Part shown: positions 6,319-13,769 of the stretch, piece after piece
Layout of the letters: every line of letters starts with the position of its first letter
How positions within the stretch are numbered: position 1 is the first letter of the stretch
Virus record (IMG/VR): IMGVR_UViG_3300018415_000021
Location: 1-32,706 of that record
DNA length: 32,706 bases
DNA from: a virus
Direction: 5' to 3' (one strand)
Position numbers and translations under genes: made by a program
The notes under the pieces: model-generated
Seen by the model: only the letters and a program-made list of their open reading frames with translations
What the model was told of the DNA's origin: nothing
The model's database searches: none

Positions 6319-6905
6319 CAGATATAGATCTGCTTGAGGACGTGGCACCAGCGTCCAATGAACTTGGTGCGATCGCTGACATGGCTCAAAGGATGCATGA
6401 TCTCGAAGATGAGATCAATCGTCTGGACGAGGCACTGAAAGCAAAGAAGCAGGATCTCAAGATGTTGGCAGAACAGGACTTGCCTGACTTAATGCAAGAA
6501 CTGAACATCAAGAACTTTACCCTGAGCAATGGTGCAAAGGTTGAAGTGAAAGATGTTATCCAAGCCTCCGTCCCATCCCAAGGTGCGATTGATCGTGTCA
6601 AGGATGAAGACGAGCGAGAGGCTATGCGGATACTCCAACAGCAGTGCTTTGAATGGTTAAGAGCCAATGGACTTGGCGACCTAATAAAAAGCAATGTTGA
6701 GGTTCAGTTTGGTCGTAATGAAGATGACGCATGCAACGCATTCACTGAAGAGTTGCGTGACCGAAAGATTTATTACAAGCGTGCAGTTGGGGTGCATCCG
6801 CAATCCCTCAATGCGACTCTTAAAGAGCGGTTGAGTGAAGGCAAAGATGTCCCTGTTGATTTGTTCCGTGTTTACATGGGACGCAGAGCCAACATAAGGA
6901 GATAG
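6315..6905 (+). CDS. Coiled-coil phage protein of unknown function, 196 aa
   Basis: Starts MTDIDLLEDVAPASNELGAI. Residues about 20-62 form a heptad-rich helix (MHDLEDEINRLDEALKAKKQ), followed by LMQELNIKNFTLSNGAKVEV, which looks like a small beta domain. The second half is mixed helix with a basic tail (GRRANIRR). The ATG at 6315 is preferred over an upstream in-frame start at 6273 because GAGAAAGGA lies 15 nt before it and the ATG overlaps the preceding stop (ATGA). A helix-then-beta architecture next to a likely DNA-binding protein and the primase suggests a replication or recombination accessory, but no motif proves it. Confidence 0.7.
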   Translation: MTDIDLLEDVAPASNELGAIADMAQRMHDLEDEINRLDEALKAKKQDLKMLAEQDLPDLMQELNIKNFTLSNGAKVEVKDVIQASVPSQGAIDRVKDEDEREAMRILQQQCFEWLRANGLGDLIKSNVEVQFGRNEDDACNAFTEELRDRKIYYKRAVGVHPQSLNATLKERLSEGKDVPVDLFRVYMGRRANIRR

Positions 6906-6906
6906 A

Positions 6907-7695
6907 ATGATGGCAAATGAAGTAGCAACTAAAAAAGAGTCCAATGTCGTAGCCTTTGATGAAAGCATCTTGCTTCAAGACGCAGGTGCAGGCCAAGAAG
7001 GCATGAACAAAGAGGACTTGATGATTCCTCGCCTAAGCATTTTGCAACAAATGTCACCACAAGTGAACAAGCGTGATGGTGCATATGTTCAAGGTGCAGA
7101 GCCAGGATTCATTCTTGACAATGTAGCCAACATAGCGACTGATGGCGAGAAAGGCATCACAGTGGTGCCAATCAGCTACAGACGTGCTCACATTGAGTGG
7201 AAGCCTGATAGAGGTGGCTTGGTCGCTGACCATGGACCTGACTCGGCTTGTCTTGAAAATTGCACTCGTGGAAGTCGTGGTGAATACCTGACAGACGAAG
7301 GCAACGAGATTGTCCCAACAGGTGAGTATTTTGTTTTCATAGTTGACGAAAACGGCTATACTCCCGCACTTCTTTCAATGGCAAAGTCACAATTAAAAAA
7401 GGCTCGCCAGTGGAACTCAATGATGAACAGGCTTATGGTTCAAGTCGGGGATCAAAAAATTAACCCTGCCATGTTCTGGACTGCCTATGATCTGACGACA
7501 GTTCCTGAAGAAAATGACCAAGGATCTTGGTTTGGTTGGTCGATCAAAATGAAGTATGACGCCAAGTCTGGTGGCATTTTGAAGAACCACCCCATGGGCA
7601 AAGATATTTATCTTGCTGCTCGTGAGTTCAAATCTCAGGTCGCATCAGGTGAAGTGAAAGTTTCTCCTGAGTCACAAGATGATGATGTAATGTAA
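6907..7695 (+). CDS. Phage protein with acidic tail; possible ssDNA-binding/recombination accessory
   Basis: 262 residues. A charged N-terminus is followed by MIPRLSILQQMSPQVNKRDG and a beta-rich core with KGITVVPISYRRAHIEWKP. Later comes LSMAKSQLKKARQWNSMMNR, and the C-terminus is short and acidic (SPESQDDDVM). This layout is common in phages just before primase or helicase genes. An acidic C-terminal tail is typical of single-strand DNA-binding proteins, which use it to contact replication partners. That is the basis for the tentative role; no conserved OB-fold signature can be confirmed by eye. Two ATGs lie in tandem at 6907 and 6910 behind AAGGAGAT. A GCAA-loop hairpin follows the stop. 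Confidence 0.6.
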   Translation: MMANEVATKKESNVVAFDESILLQDAGAGQEGMNKEDLMIPRLSILQQMSPQVNKRDGAYVQGAEPGFILDNVANIATDGEKGITVVPISYRRAHIEWKPDRGGLVADHGPDSACLENCTRGSRGEYLTDEGNEIVPTGEYFVFIVDENGYTPALLSMAKSQLKKARQWNSMMNRLMVQVGDQKINPAMFWTAYDLTTVPEENDQGSWFGWSIKMKYDAKSGGILKNHPMGKDIYLAAREFKSQVASGEVKVSPESQDDDVM

Positions 7696-7709
7696 TCATT
7701 GCTCATCTA

Positions 7710-7731
7710 GGGGGAGGGGCAACTCTCCCCC
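7710..7731 (+). other. Stable intergenic hairpin with GCAA tetraloop
   Basis: GGGGGAGGG (7710-7718) and CTCTCCCCC (7723-7731) pair over 9 bp with one G-U around GCAA. It sits 8 nt before CAGAAAGGA, the ribosome motif of the primase gene. There is no U-tract, so RNA stabilisation, processing or partial attenuation is more likely than termination. It is the sister of the hairpin at 4481-4500. Confidence 0.75.
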
Positions 7732-7753
7732 GACGACTCAGAAAGGAACTGAA

Positions 7754-9292
7754 ATGGATTCTGCAATAACCAAAAGATTTATGCGTCTGTTCCGTGGCTA
7801 TGAAAAAGCCCATGGCGAATATCGTGTGCAGAAAAAAGAAGCAGACGGCAAAATGTCTGGTCGTGCAGTCACAGTGGCCGAACCAGCAACAACCGAACAT
7901 TTTGAAGCCCACCTCAAAGGTGGCGACTACATTCTTGGAATCATAATGTTGCGTGAAAACAACTCATGCAATTTTGGAGTTATTGATATTGACATCCGAG
8001 GCGAGGTAAAACTTAACGAGTCGCTTGAATCGTTGGAAAAGAAAATTGAAGATACGCCTCTTGTTTTGTGCCGCTCTAAGTCTGGTGGTGCTCATCTTTA
8101 TTTGTTTTGTGAACCTGCGATTGCCGCTATTGATATGGTGGCTAAACTTAACGAGTTCGCTGCAACATTAGGTTATGGTGGGGCTGAAATTTTCCCCAAG
8201 CAAATTTCTCGTGCCAATGAGCGTGACAGAGGCAACTGGATCAATCTCTGTTATTGGGATGGCGACGACTCTGAACGCCACGCAATCCACAAAGGCAAAA
8301 AACTTAACCTCAAGCAATTTTTAGATCTTGCTGAGAAAAAGCAAACCAACTACGAGTCTCTTGAAAACTTCACTCCAGAACTTATCAATATGTTTGAGGA
8401 TGGACCACCCTGCCTCCAACACATCATGACAATGGGCTTTCCAGAAGGTGGCCGAAACATTTCTTTGTTCAATGTGGGTGTTTATTACCGTAAGAAGAAT
8501 CCAGACGACTGGCAAGAAGATTTGATGCGATTCAACTATGAGCATCTGCCTGAGCCACTCCCCAGTGGTGAGGTCAATGGCCTAATCAAGTCTGTTTCAA
8601 AAAAGGATTACGCCTACACCTGCAAGCAAGCACCAATCTGCAACTATTGTGAAAAGTCCAAATGCATGAAGCGTGAATATGGCGTGGGTGGGGTTGGTGG
8701 TGGCCAAGCCATAGAGATTGATGCCATAACAAAATACGAAACTGAAAACCGATCATCAGTGCGTTGGTATATTGAAATACAAGGCGAGCGTATTGAGGTG
8801 ACCACTCAGCAACTTCTTGATCAGCGTCAGCTGCAAAAACTTTGTGTTGAGAAGTTGAACAAATGCCCAAGCACAATGCCAGCCCAACGCTGGGAGCAAC
8901 GTATCAATGAACTGTTGGGGTCTGTTGAAGTTGTTGTTGACCCAGATGATGCATCTCCGCAGGGTCAGTTTGAAAAGATGCTTGACTCATTCCTGACTGG
9001 TAAAGTGCAGGCTCGTCATCGTGATGAGATCATGAACGCCAAACCATGGCACGACTCTGATGAGGGCAAAGTCTATTTTCGCTCCGAAGACCTTTTTATA
9101 TATCTGGACGCCAGACGCTTCCGCTATCCCTCCCAACACCAAGTTTGGTCATGGCTAAGAAATCTCGGTGGTGACAGAAAAACCTTTCGGATTAAGTCAA
9201 AACCAGTTAAAGTATGGTCAGTCCCAGCACCTGAATTCTATGATGATGAAGATGACTTGGACATCCCAACAACTGTGACGGAGGAGTTTTAA
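7754..9292 (+). CDS. Archaeo-eukaryotic-type DNA primase (AEP/TOTE-like)
   Basis: 512 residues. The N-terminal half has the AEP primase signature: FGVIDIDI with metal-binding Asp78 and Asp80, RSKSGGAHLYLF at about 107-118 with His114 for nucleotide binding, and AEIFPKQ near 144-150. This matches the primase domain of TOTE-type elements and many phage primases. A primase C-terminal segment follows (residues about 215-310), ending in a Cys cluster, CKQAPICNYCEKSKC (Cys290, 296, 299, 304), that could hold a metal or Fe-S centre. The last 200 residues are a separate domain that I do not recognise, with an acidic stretch near the end (DDEDDLDIP). It would make primers for the DnaE-like polymerase encoded at 15986. 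The start has CAGAAAGGA 15 nt upstream, and the stop overlaps the next start as TAATG. Confidence 0.82.
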   Translation: MDSAITKRFMRLFRGYEKAHGEYRVQKKEADGKMSGRAVTVAEPATTEHFEAHLKGGDYILGIIMLRENNSCNFGVIDIDIRGEVKLNESLESLEKKIEDTPLVLCRSKSGGAHLYLFCEPAIAAIDMVAKLNEFAATLGYGGAEIFPKQISRANERDRGNWINLCYWDGDDSERHAIHKGKKLNLKQFLDLAEKKQTNYESLENFTPELINMFEDGPPCLQHIMTMGFPEGGRNISLFNVGVYYRKKNPDDWQEDLMRFNYEHLPEPLPSGEVNGLIKSVSKKDYAYTCKQAPICNYCEKSKCMKREYGVGGVGGGQAIEIDAITKYETENRSSVRWYIEIQGERIEVTTQQLLDQRQLQKLCVEKLNKCPSTMPAQRWEQRINELLGSVEVVVDPDDASPQGQFEKMLDSFLTGKVQARHRDEIMNAKPWHDSDEGKVYFRSEDLFIYLDARRFRYPSQHQVWSWLRNLGGDRKTFRIKSKPVKVWSVPAPEFYDDEDDLDIPTTVTEEF

Positions 9293-9513
9293 TGACTTCA
9301 CCCCACGATGATTTCAAGCAGAGGCAAAAAGTCAACTGCCATGAAAGAGTCAAAAAAATGACTGAGGCAAAGGCCAATGACATGGTTGACAGAACACTCG
9401 GGATCTTGCGTAACTGTGCAGTGCCAAAAGACTATTTCAAAGATGTTGAAAAAATGATTGAGCATTTTGAATATTTAAGAAACGGGAACACAGTTTATGT
9501 CGAAAGAGAATGA
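9292..9513 (+). CDS. Small hypothetical protein, 73 aa
   Basis: A charged, mostly helical protein beginning MTSPHDDFKQRQKVNCHERV, with a central helix (MTEAKANDMVDRTLGILRN) and an acidic C-terminus. It has no membrane segment or metal motif. The ATG overlaps the primase stop as TAATG, with GGAGGAG just upstream, and the stop overlaps the next gene by 17 bp. It is therefore translated with the primase and could be a small partner of it (inference). Confidence 0.65.
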   Translation: MTSPHDDFKQRQKVNCHERVKKMTEAKANDMVDRTLGILRNCAVPKDYFKDVEKMIEHFEYLRNGNTVYVERE

Positions 9514-9721
9514 ATACGAAAGACACTACGAAAGATTCATAGAGTGCGACTTTTGTGGCAAGATGACTCGTGGTCGCATTTGGCGTAATGAGCCGACAAA
9601 GGTAAAGTGTGGTTCATGCCACCACGTGCTAACTGAGAAAGGAACTGAACATGAGACGAGTGCAAATAATACTTGGACCACCAGGAACAGGCAAGACAAC
9701 AACCCTACTGAGGATCGTTGA
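9497..9721 (+). CDS. Small zinc-ribbon protein, 74 aa
   Basis: The product has a CDFCGK knuckle near residues 18-23 and a second CGSCHH near 38-43, a four-cysteine zinc ribbon spaced as in small nucleic-acid-binding or RNA-polymerase-like ribbons. The tail after residue 50 is low in structure. The frame runs 71 bp into the helicase gene, and the helicase's ribosome motif (9635-9643) lies within it. Such a long overlap is unusual here, where most overlaps are 1-17 bp. The ribbon itself ends before the overlap, so the tail may be incidental. The ATG at 9497 has only a weak upstream signal, consistent with coupled translation. Confidence 0.6.
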   Translation: MSKENEYERHYERFIECDFCGKMTRGRIWRNEPTKVKCGSCHHVLTEKGTEHETSANNTWTTRNRQDNNPTEDR

Positions 9722-11111
9722 AGATGCACTGAGCAGAGGCATCGCTCCTGAGCGGATAGCCTATTTGGCCTTCACTCGCAAAGCAGCATACGAGGCTCAA
9801 GAAAGAGCCATGGCACAGTTTGGTTTTGATGAAGGCAGATTCCCCTACTTCAGAACACTTCACTCTTTAGCCTTCAAAGAACTTGGCCTCCAAAGAGACG
9901 AGGTAATGACCAATGCACACTATCGCAAGTTGGGCAAGGCTTTGGGTGTTGAGTTCAAAGGCATTTATGATGAGAACCTTGGCATTCATGTTGGGGATGG
10001 GCTTGGTGACAAGTGCTCAAGAATTGAATCATTGGCAAGAGTTGGCCTCAGAGACTTGGAGTCTCAATATCAACTTACACAAATCAATGATCTGACTCTT
10101 CACGCAGTCAAGCAATATGACACTGCCCTCAGGACTTACAAGCATGACAATGGGCTTTTGGACTTCACAGACATGCTTGAAAAATTCTCAGCACCACTCC
10201 CAGTAGACATTTGCATCATTGACGAGGCTCAAGACCTCAGTTCGCTTCAATACAAAATGGCTATCATGGCCTCCCAAAATGCTGAGGAAGTCTACATTGC
10301 TGGCGATGACGACCAAGCCATCTTTGGTTGGGCTGGGGCTGATGTCAATAAGTTTTTAACCCTTAAAGGTGACCGAATGGTTCTGCCTCAGAGTTACCGC
10401 ATCCCTCGCTCAGTGCACAGATTGGCTGCAGAAGTTGTTGGCCGTATAAAACACCGCTATGTCAAGCCATGGCGACCAAAGAGCGAAGAAGGCTCTGTTG
10501 ATTATGTTGCGGATGAACAGCAGATTGATTTCTCAGGCGAGGGAACTTGGATGTGCTTGTCACGCAGTAAATATTTGATGAACAGATTTCAACAATCCGT
10601 GAGGCAACAGGGCTATGCCTACACCTACAACGGCAAGCACTCTCTTGAGTCTGAGGAGACTCGAGCCATACTGACTTGGGAAAGATTGCGCAAAGGCAAT
10701 AAGGTCTCTTTACACGAGGCCAAAAATGTTATACAATTTTTTGGATTCAATGTGAATCTAGTGAAACAAGAATCATATGGCTTGACTGATTTGGGTCTGC
10801 CTGAGGATGCAAAGAATTTTGATTGGATGACAATGTTGAGAGGGATAGCCCCAGACGAAAGAGAATATTTAAGGTCATGCTTGCGCAATGGTGAAAAGTT
10901 TTCAGACAAGCCAAGAATCAACATCTCAACCATCCACCAATCCAAATGTGGTGAGGCTGACAATGTTGTTTTGGCGACTGACATGGGTCGGCTGAGTTGG
11001 GAGAACTCTCACACAGATGAAGAGAACCGAGTCTGGTATGTTGCACTGACCAGAGCCAAGCAAAATCTCCTCATCGTGAGGCCAAGAAGTTTGAGGCACT
11101 ATGCAATTTAA
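9651..11111 (+). CDS. UvrD/Rep-like superfamily 1 DNA helicase
   Basis: 486 residues with the SF1A motifs in order. Motif I is GPPGTGKTTT at residues 9-18, Ia is IAYLAFTRKAAYEAQ, II is IIDEAQD near 190, III is IAGDDDQAIFGWAGAD, IV is LPQSYRIPRSVH, V is ISTIHQSKCGEADNVV, and VI is RVWYVALTRAKQNLLIV. It is shorter than bacterial UvrD (about 720 residues), with small inserted domains, as in phage Dda-like helicases. It would unwind DNA 3'-5' or displace proteins at the fork. Motif I lies so near the N-terminus that the ATG at 9651 must be the start, and GAGAAAGGA stands 16 nt before it. A promoter follows the stop, so this gene ends the first rightward unit. Confidence 0.92.
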   Translation: MRRVQIILGPPGTGKTTTLLRIVEDALSRGIAPERIAYLAFTRKAAYEAQERAMAQFGFDEGRFPYFRTLHSLAFKELGLQRDEVMTNAHYRKLGKALGVEFKGIYDENLGIHVGDGLGDKCSRIESLARVGLRDLESQYQLTQINDLTLHAVKQYDTALRTYKHDNGLLDFTDMLEKFSAPLPVDICIIDEAQDLSSLQYKMAIMASQNAEEVYIAGDDDQAIFGWAGADVNKFLTLKGDRMVLPQSYRIPRSVHRLAAEVVGRIKHRYVKPWRPKSEEGSVDYVADEQQIDFSGEGTWMCLSRSKYLMNRFQQSVRQQGYAYTYNGKHSLESEETRAILTWERLRKGNKVSLHEAKNVIQFFGFNVNLVKQESYGLTDLGLPEDAKNFDWMTMLRGIAPDEREYLRSCLRNGEKFSDKPRINISTIHQSKCGEADNVVLATDMGRLSWENSHTDEENRVWYVALTRAKQNLLIVRPRSLRHYAI

Positions 11112-11122
11112 TTTCTTAAAAA

Positions 11123-11222
11123 TTCATAAGTCTTTGAAAATGCTGAGAAAGAAAATCACTTTCTTTGTTGCCTTTTATGACAAATTGGCGCATACTAACA
11201 GGACAGTCAGAAAAATTCTGAC
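11123..11222 (+). promoter_or_regulatory. Rightward early promoter with upstream box and leader hairpin
   Basis: TTCATAAGTCTTTGAA (11123-11138) contains the TAAGTCTTTG box. TTGCCT (11168-11173), a 17-nt spacer and CATACT (11191-11196) follow as -35 and -10. The leader folds into GTCAGAA/TTCTGAC (11206-11222, 3-nt loop), followed by TTTTT and then GAGAAAGGA at 11228-11236. The hairpin plus short U-run also looks like a weak attenuator. Confidence 0.82.
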
Positions 11223-11243
11223 TTTTTGAGAAAGGAAAAAATC

Positions 11244-11822
11244 ATGAAAGCGTTTGCTATTGACTACAAACAAAACACCATCCGTGCCTTCAGCTCTAAG
11301 CGTATCGCTCAGAAAATGGGCAATGGCTTGGTTGTTTTCAGTTCCGTTGACGAGTTGCTTGAAAATCGCAACACCACCAATCAAGGTATCGTCAGAGTTT
11401 ACAACAACAACACCAAAGTCGCAGTGAAGAGATTCGCTGACACTCGCACAGGTGCAGCCAGACTTCTGAAACTGGCTCAAGAGATTCCTGTGGAGCAAAC
11501 ACCTTTTGAACACCTGAATGGAGAAAAGAAAATGAATGAGGAAATCCTCAATCAAGACGACAACAAAGCAGATGTTGAAGTTCATGTCAAGTCAGCCAAT
11601 GCCACAAAGAAGCGTGGACGCAAGGCTGGGTTTGAAGGCAAGATGATTCGTGCTCTTGTTGAAAAGAACCCTCGTCGTCAGAACACTCATGGCTTTCATT
11701 CCATGGGCATCCTCATCAATGCTGGCGAGCCAGTGAGTTATGAGTCATACATAGCTCAAGGTGGTCGTCGTCAAGATCTGGCTTGGGATATTCAAAAAGG
11801 CTATGCGGGGATTTTAGACTGA
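11244..11822 (+). CDS. Conserved phage protein of unknown function, 192 aa
   Basis: The N-terminal domain begins MKAFAIDYKQNTIRAFSSKR and contains VRVYNNNTKVAVKRFADTRT. A linker is followed by a basic KKRGRKAGF (residues about 122-130). The C-terminal domain contains GFHSMGILINAGEPVSYESY and DLAWDIQKGYAGI. I recognise the C-terminal part as recurring in unrelated phages, where the basic GRKA segment suggests nucleic-acid contact; no function is established to my knowledge. The ATG at 11244 is chosen because GAGAAAGGA lies 16 nt before it; an in-frame TTG at 11226 would put the motif inside the gene. As first gene behind a promoter it is probably abundant early. Its stop overlaps the flavoprotein start (TGATG). 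Confidence 0.75.
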   Translation: MKAFAIDYKQNTIRAFSSKRIAQKMGNGLVVFSSVDELLENRNTTNQGIVRVYNNNTKVAVKRFADTRTGAARLLKLAQEIPVEQTPFEHLNGEKKMNEEILNQDDNKADVEVHVKSANATKKRGRKAGFEGKMIRALVEKNPRRQNTHGFHSMGILINAGEPVSYESYIAQGGRRQDLAWDIQKGYAGILD

Positions 11823-12766
11823 TGATTATTTACGGAGCAGGGCTGGCAGGGTTGCTAGCAGGAAATATGATGCGCAGTTTCAAACCAGTGGTTTGTGAGG
11901 CTCAAAAAGAACTGCCGAACAATCATGGAGCTCTGCTCCGATTCCGCACCGACAAGGTTGGCACTGCTTGTGCCATCCCTTTCAAAAAGGTCAAAGTTCA
12001 AAAGGCTATCAAGTATGATGGCAAGATCACGACCACCCCAAATCTGTTCTTGAGCAATCTGTATTCTCAAAAGGTCACAGGTTCAATTCTGAACAGATCA
12101 ATCAACAACCTTGCTCCTGTTGAGCGATACATCGCACCATGGGACTTGATCAACCAGATGGCAGGAAACTGCAACATTGAATATTCAGCCAAGTTGACTC
12201 TCGGCGATCTTGAGGACACACGTGAGTGGGAGCCTAACCGACCAATCATATCAACCATACCCATGCCAGCACTCATGAAGATTGTGAAGTGGAAAGGCAT
12301 CCCTGAGTTCCCTGCCCAGCAGGTCTGGACGCAAAAAGGTCGCATTGATTCGCCAGAGTGTGATGTTTATCAAACCATTTATTATCCTGACCCGACTGTC
12401 CCATATTATCGCATATCTTTGATTGGTGACATTGTCATCTCTGAATTTGTGCGCAAGCCTGACGGAGCGATTGGTCCACACTTGATGAGTGTGTTGATGG
12501 ATGACTTTGGTATCAAGCCCAACTCAATCGTTGATCTGAAACAATCAGAGCAATATTACGGAAAGATCCGACCCATTAATGAGGATCTGCGTAAACAATT
12601 CATATTTGAAATGACAACCAAGTATGGCATCTACTCGCTGGGTAGGTTCGCAACTTGGCGTCAACTTTTACTTGATGATGTTGTGGATGACCTGCAGCAC
12701 ATTGAAGGATTCATACGAGCAAAGTCGGACTACGCTCGTTTGATGCACTCTCAGAAAGGAGAATAA
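11822..12766 (+). CDS. Rossmann-fold FAD/NAD(P)-dependent oxidoreductase-like protein
   Basis: 314 residues. The N-terminus MIIYGAGLAGLLAGNMM has the GxGxxG dinucleotide-binding loop of FAD-dependent enzymes, and VVCEAQKELP supplies the acidic residue that would bind the adenosine ribose. Later, RPIISTIPMPALMKIV resembles the second strand-turn region in amine-oxidase or UDP-galactopyranose-mutase-like flavoproteins. The catalytic region does not match a family I can name. It lies between the 192-aa protein and thyX, 1 nt from the thyX start, so a link with flavin-dependent thymidylate synthesis, flavin supply or base modification is possible but unproven. The ATG at 11822 overlaps the previous stop, and the GxGxxG begins five residues in, so upstream starts are unlikely. 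Confidence 0.7.
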   Translation: MIIYGAGLAGLLAGNMMRSFKPVVCEAQKELPNNHGALLRFRTDKVGTACAIPFKKVKVQKAIKYDGKITTTPNLFLSNLYSQKVTGSILNRSINNLAPVERYIAPWDLINQMAGNCNIEYSAKLTLGDLEDTREWEPNRPIISTIPMPALMKIVKWKGIPEFPAQQVWTQKGRIDSPECDVYQTIYYPDPTVPYYRISLIGDIVISEFVRKPDGAIGPHLMSVLMDDFGIKPNSIVDLKQSEQYYGKIRPINEDLRKQFIFEMTTKYGIYSLGRFATWRQLLLDDVVDDLQHIEGFIRAKSDYARLMHSQKGE

Positions 12767-12767
12767 C

Positions 12768-13412
12768 ATGAAAGTCCAATTGATAAGTTACACCGATGAT
12801 GCAGTTAATCTACTGCTATTCACAAAGAACACTCGTCTCATGAATGATGACGATGCCTATTCACAGATCGCTGAATGGCCTGACGAGAAAAAGCAGGAGG
12901 AGCTGGATTACATGCTTCAGACCATCCGCTCATCTTGGGAGTTCATTGACTACACATTTAACATCCGTGATGTCAGCAGAGGCTTCACTCACCAGTTCGT
13001 GCGGACTCGTCAGGCTTCATATGCCCAACAGTCTCAGCGAACAGTTGATATGAGTGGGTTCGGGTATTACACTCCACCACGCATCGCCGAGAATGAAGTT
13101 GCCAAGGCTCTGTATGATAAGGCTATGGCTGACATCAATGATTCGTATCAGGCATTGCGGGAGATTGTTCCTGCTGAAGATGCTCGTGGCGTTTTGCCAA
13201 CTAACATCCATACCAATATCGTCGCCAAATTCAACCTGCGCACACTGAGTGAGATGGCCAAGTCTCGTCTCTCTCCAAGAGCACAAGGTGAATACCAAGA
13301 GGTGTTCAAACTCATGGTGAGTGAAGTTGTCGCAGTCCATCCTTGGGCTGAGCCATTCTTGACCCCAACTGAGTGGGCAGCACCATCCATGTATAAAGCA
13401 CTCAACAAGTGA
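12768..13412 (+). CDS. thyX: Flavin-dependent thymidylate synthase ThyX
   Basis: ThyX makes dTMP from dUMP using methylene-tetrahydrofolate and reduced FAD. The 214 residues match the family's length (about 220). The signature RHRxxSxxxxSxR appears as RTRQASYAQQSQR at residues 79-91, with His replaced by Thr at position 80. IHTNIVAKFNLRTLSEMAKS near 164-183 fits the C-terminal substrate-binding helices. The start at 12768 has CAGAAAGGA 16 nt upstream and lies 1 nt after the flavoprotein stop. In a phage it supplies thymidine nucleotides during genome replication independently of the host enzyme. The family call is firm; the effect of the His-to-Thr change on activity is unknown. Confidence 0.93.
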   Translation: MKVQLISYTDDAVNLLLFTKNTRLMNDDDAYSQIAEWPDEKKQEELDYMLQTIRSSWEFIDYTFNIRDVSRGFTHQFVRTRQASYAQQSQRTVDMSGFGYYTPPRIAENEVAKALYDKAMADINDSYQALREIVPAEDARGVLPTNIHTNIVAKFNLRTLSEMAKSRLSPRAQGEYQEVFKLMVSEVVAVHPWAEPFLTPTEWAAPSMYKALNK

Positions 13413-13426
13413 GAAAGGAATGAATC

Positions 13427-13732
13427 ATGGCACGCAGAAAGATAAAGCAAATCACAGTTGATAAAGTTCATGCCCTGAGAAAAGATGGGCTGACAGCATC
13501 CGCAATATCAAAGAAAGTGAAGTTGCCTCTGAACACAGTCAACTACATCCTGTATCATAAAAAGCCCACATACACAAAGGCTCAGTTAGCAAAAGCACTT
13601 GAGCCAGGATTGAACGAACTTTTTGGCACAGAACAATCTTCTCTCGATGAAGTTTATGCTGAGGCAGACAAGGCTGTCAAAAACGCTGATTCAGTTTTGA
13701 AGCGTATAAAAAGGCTTTTGTTTGGATCGTAG
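13427..13732 (+). CDS. Small helix-turn-helix DNA-binding protein, 101 aa
   Basis: The N-terminus is basic (MARRKIKQITVDK). Residues about 14-40 read as a resolvase- or sigma-like helix-turn-helix: VHALRKDGLTASAISKKVKL, then PLNTVNYILYHKKP. The rest is helical and ends in basic residues (KRIKRLLFGS). It is a candidate regulator, perhaps of the TAAGTCYTTG boxes, though nothing in the sequence links the two directly. The start has GAGAAAGGA 16 nt upstream. A possible weak promoter for the next gene overlaps its 3' end. Confidence 0.7.
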   Translation: MARRKIKQITVDKVHALRKDGLTASAISKKVKLPLNTVNYILYHKKPTYTKAQLAKALEPGLNELFGTEQSSLDEVYAEADKAVKNADSVLKRIKRLLFGS

Positions 13733-13744
13733 ATAAGGTAAAAT
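13716..13744 (+). promoter_or_regulatory. Possible weak promoter
   Basis: TTTTGT (13716-13721), a 17-nt spacer and TAAAAT (13739-13744) make a weak sigma70-like pair before the gene at 13770. It lacks both the TAAGTCYTTG box and the leader hairpin of the clear promoters, so it may be chance in AT-rich DNA. Confidence 0.25.
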
Positions 13745-13769
13745 AACCCAACTGAGAAAGGAACAAACG

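Noticed and set aside
7710-7731. Intrinsic terminator at the GCAA hairpin
   Set aside because: Strong stem but no following U-tract, and genes on both sides belong to one unit.
11150-11158. GAGAAAGAA near the promoter as another ribosome motif
   Set aside because: No start codon follows at the fixed distance; chance match in A-rich DNA.
11206-11227. Terminator for the UvrD-like helicase gene
   Set aside because: The stem is only 7 bp and AT-rich with a short U-run, and it lies downstream of a clear promoter, so leader hairpin fits better; attenuation remains possible.
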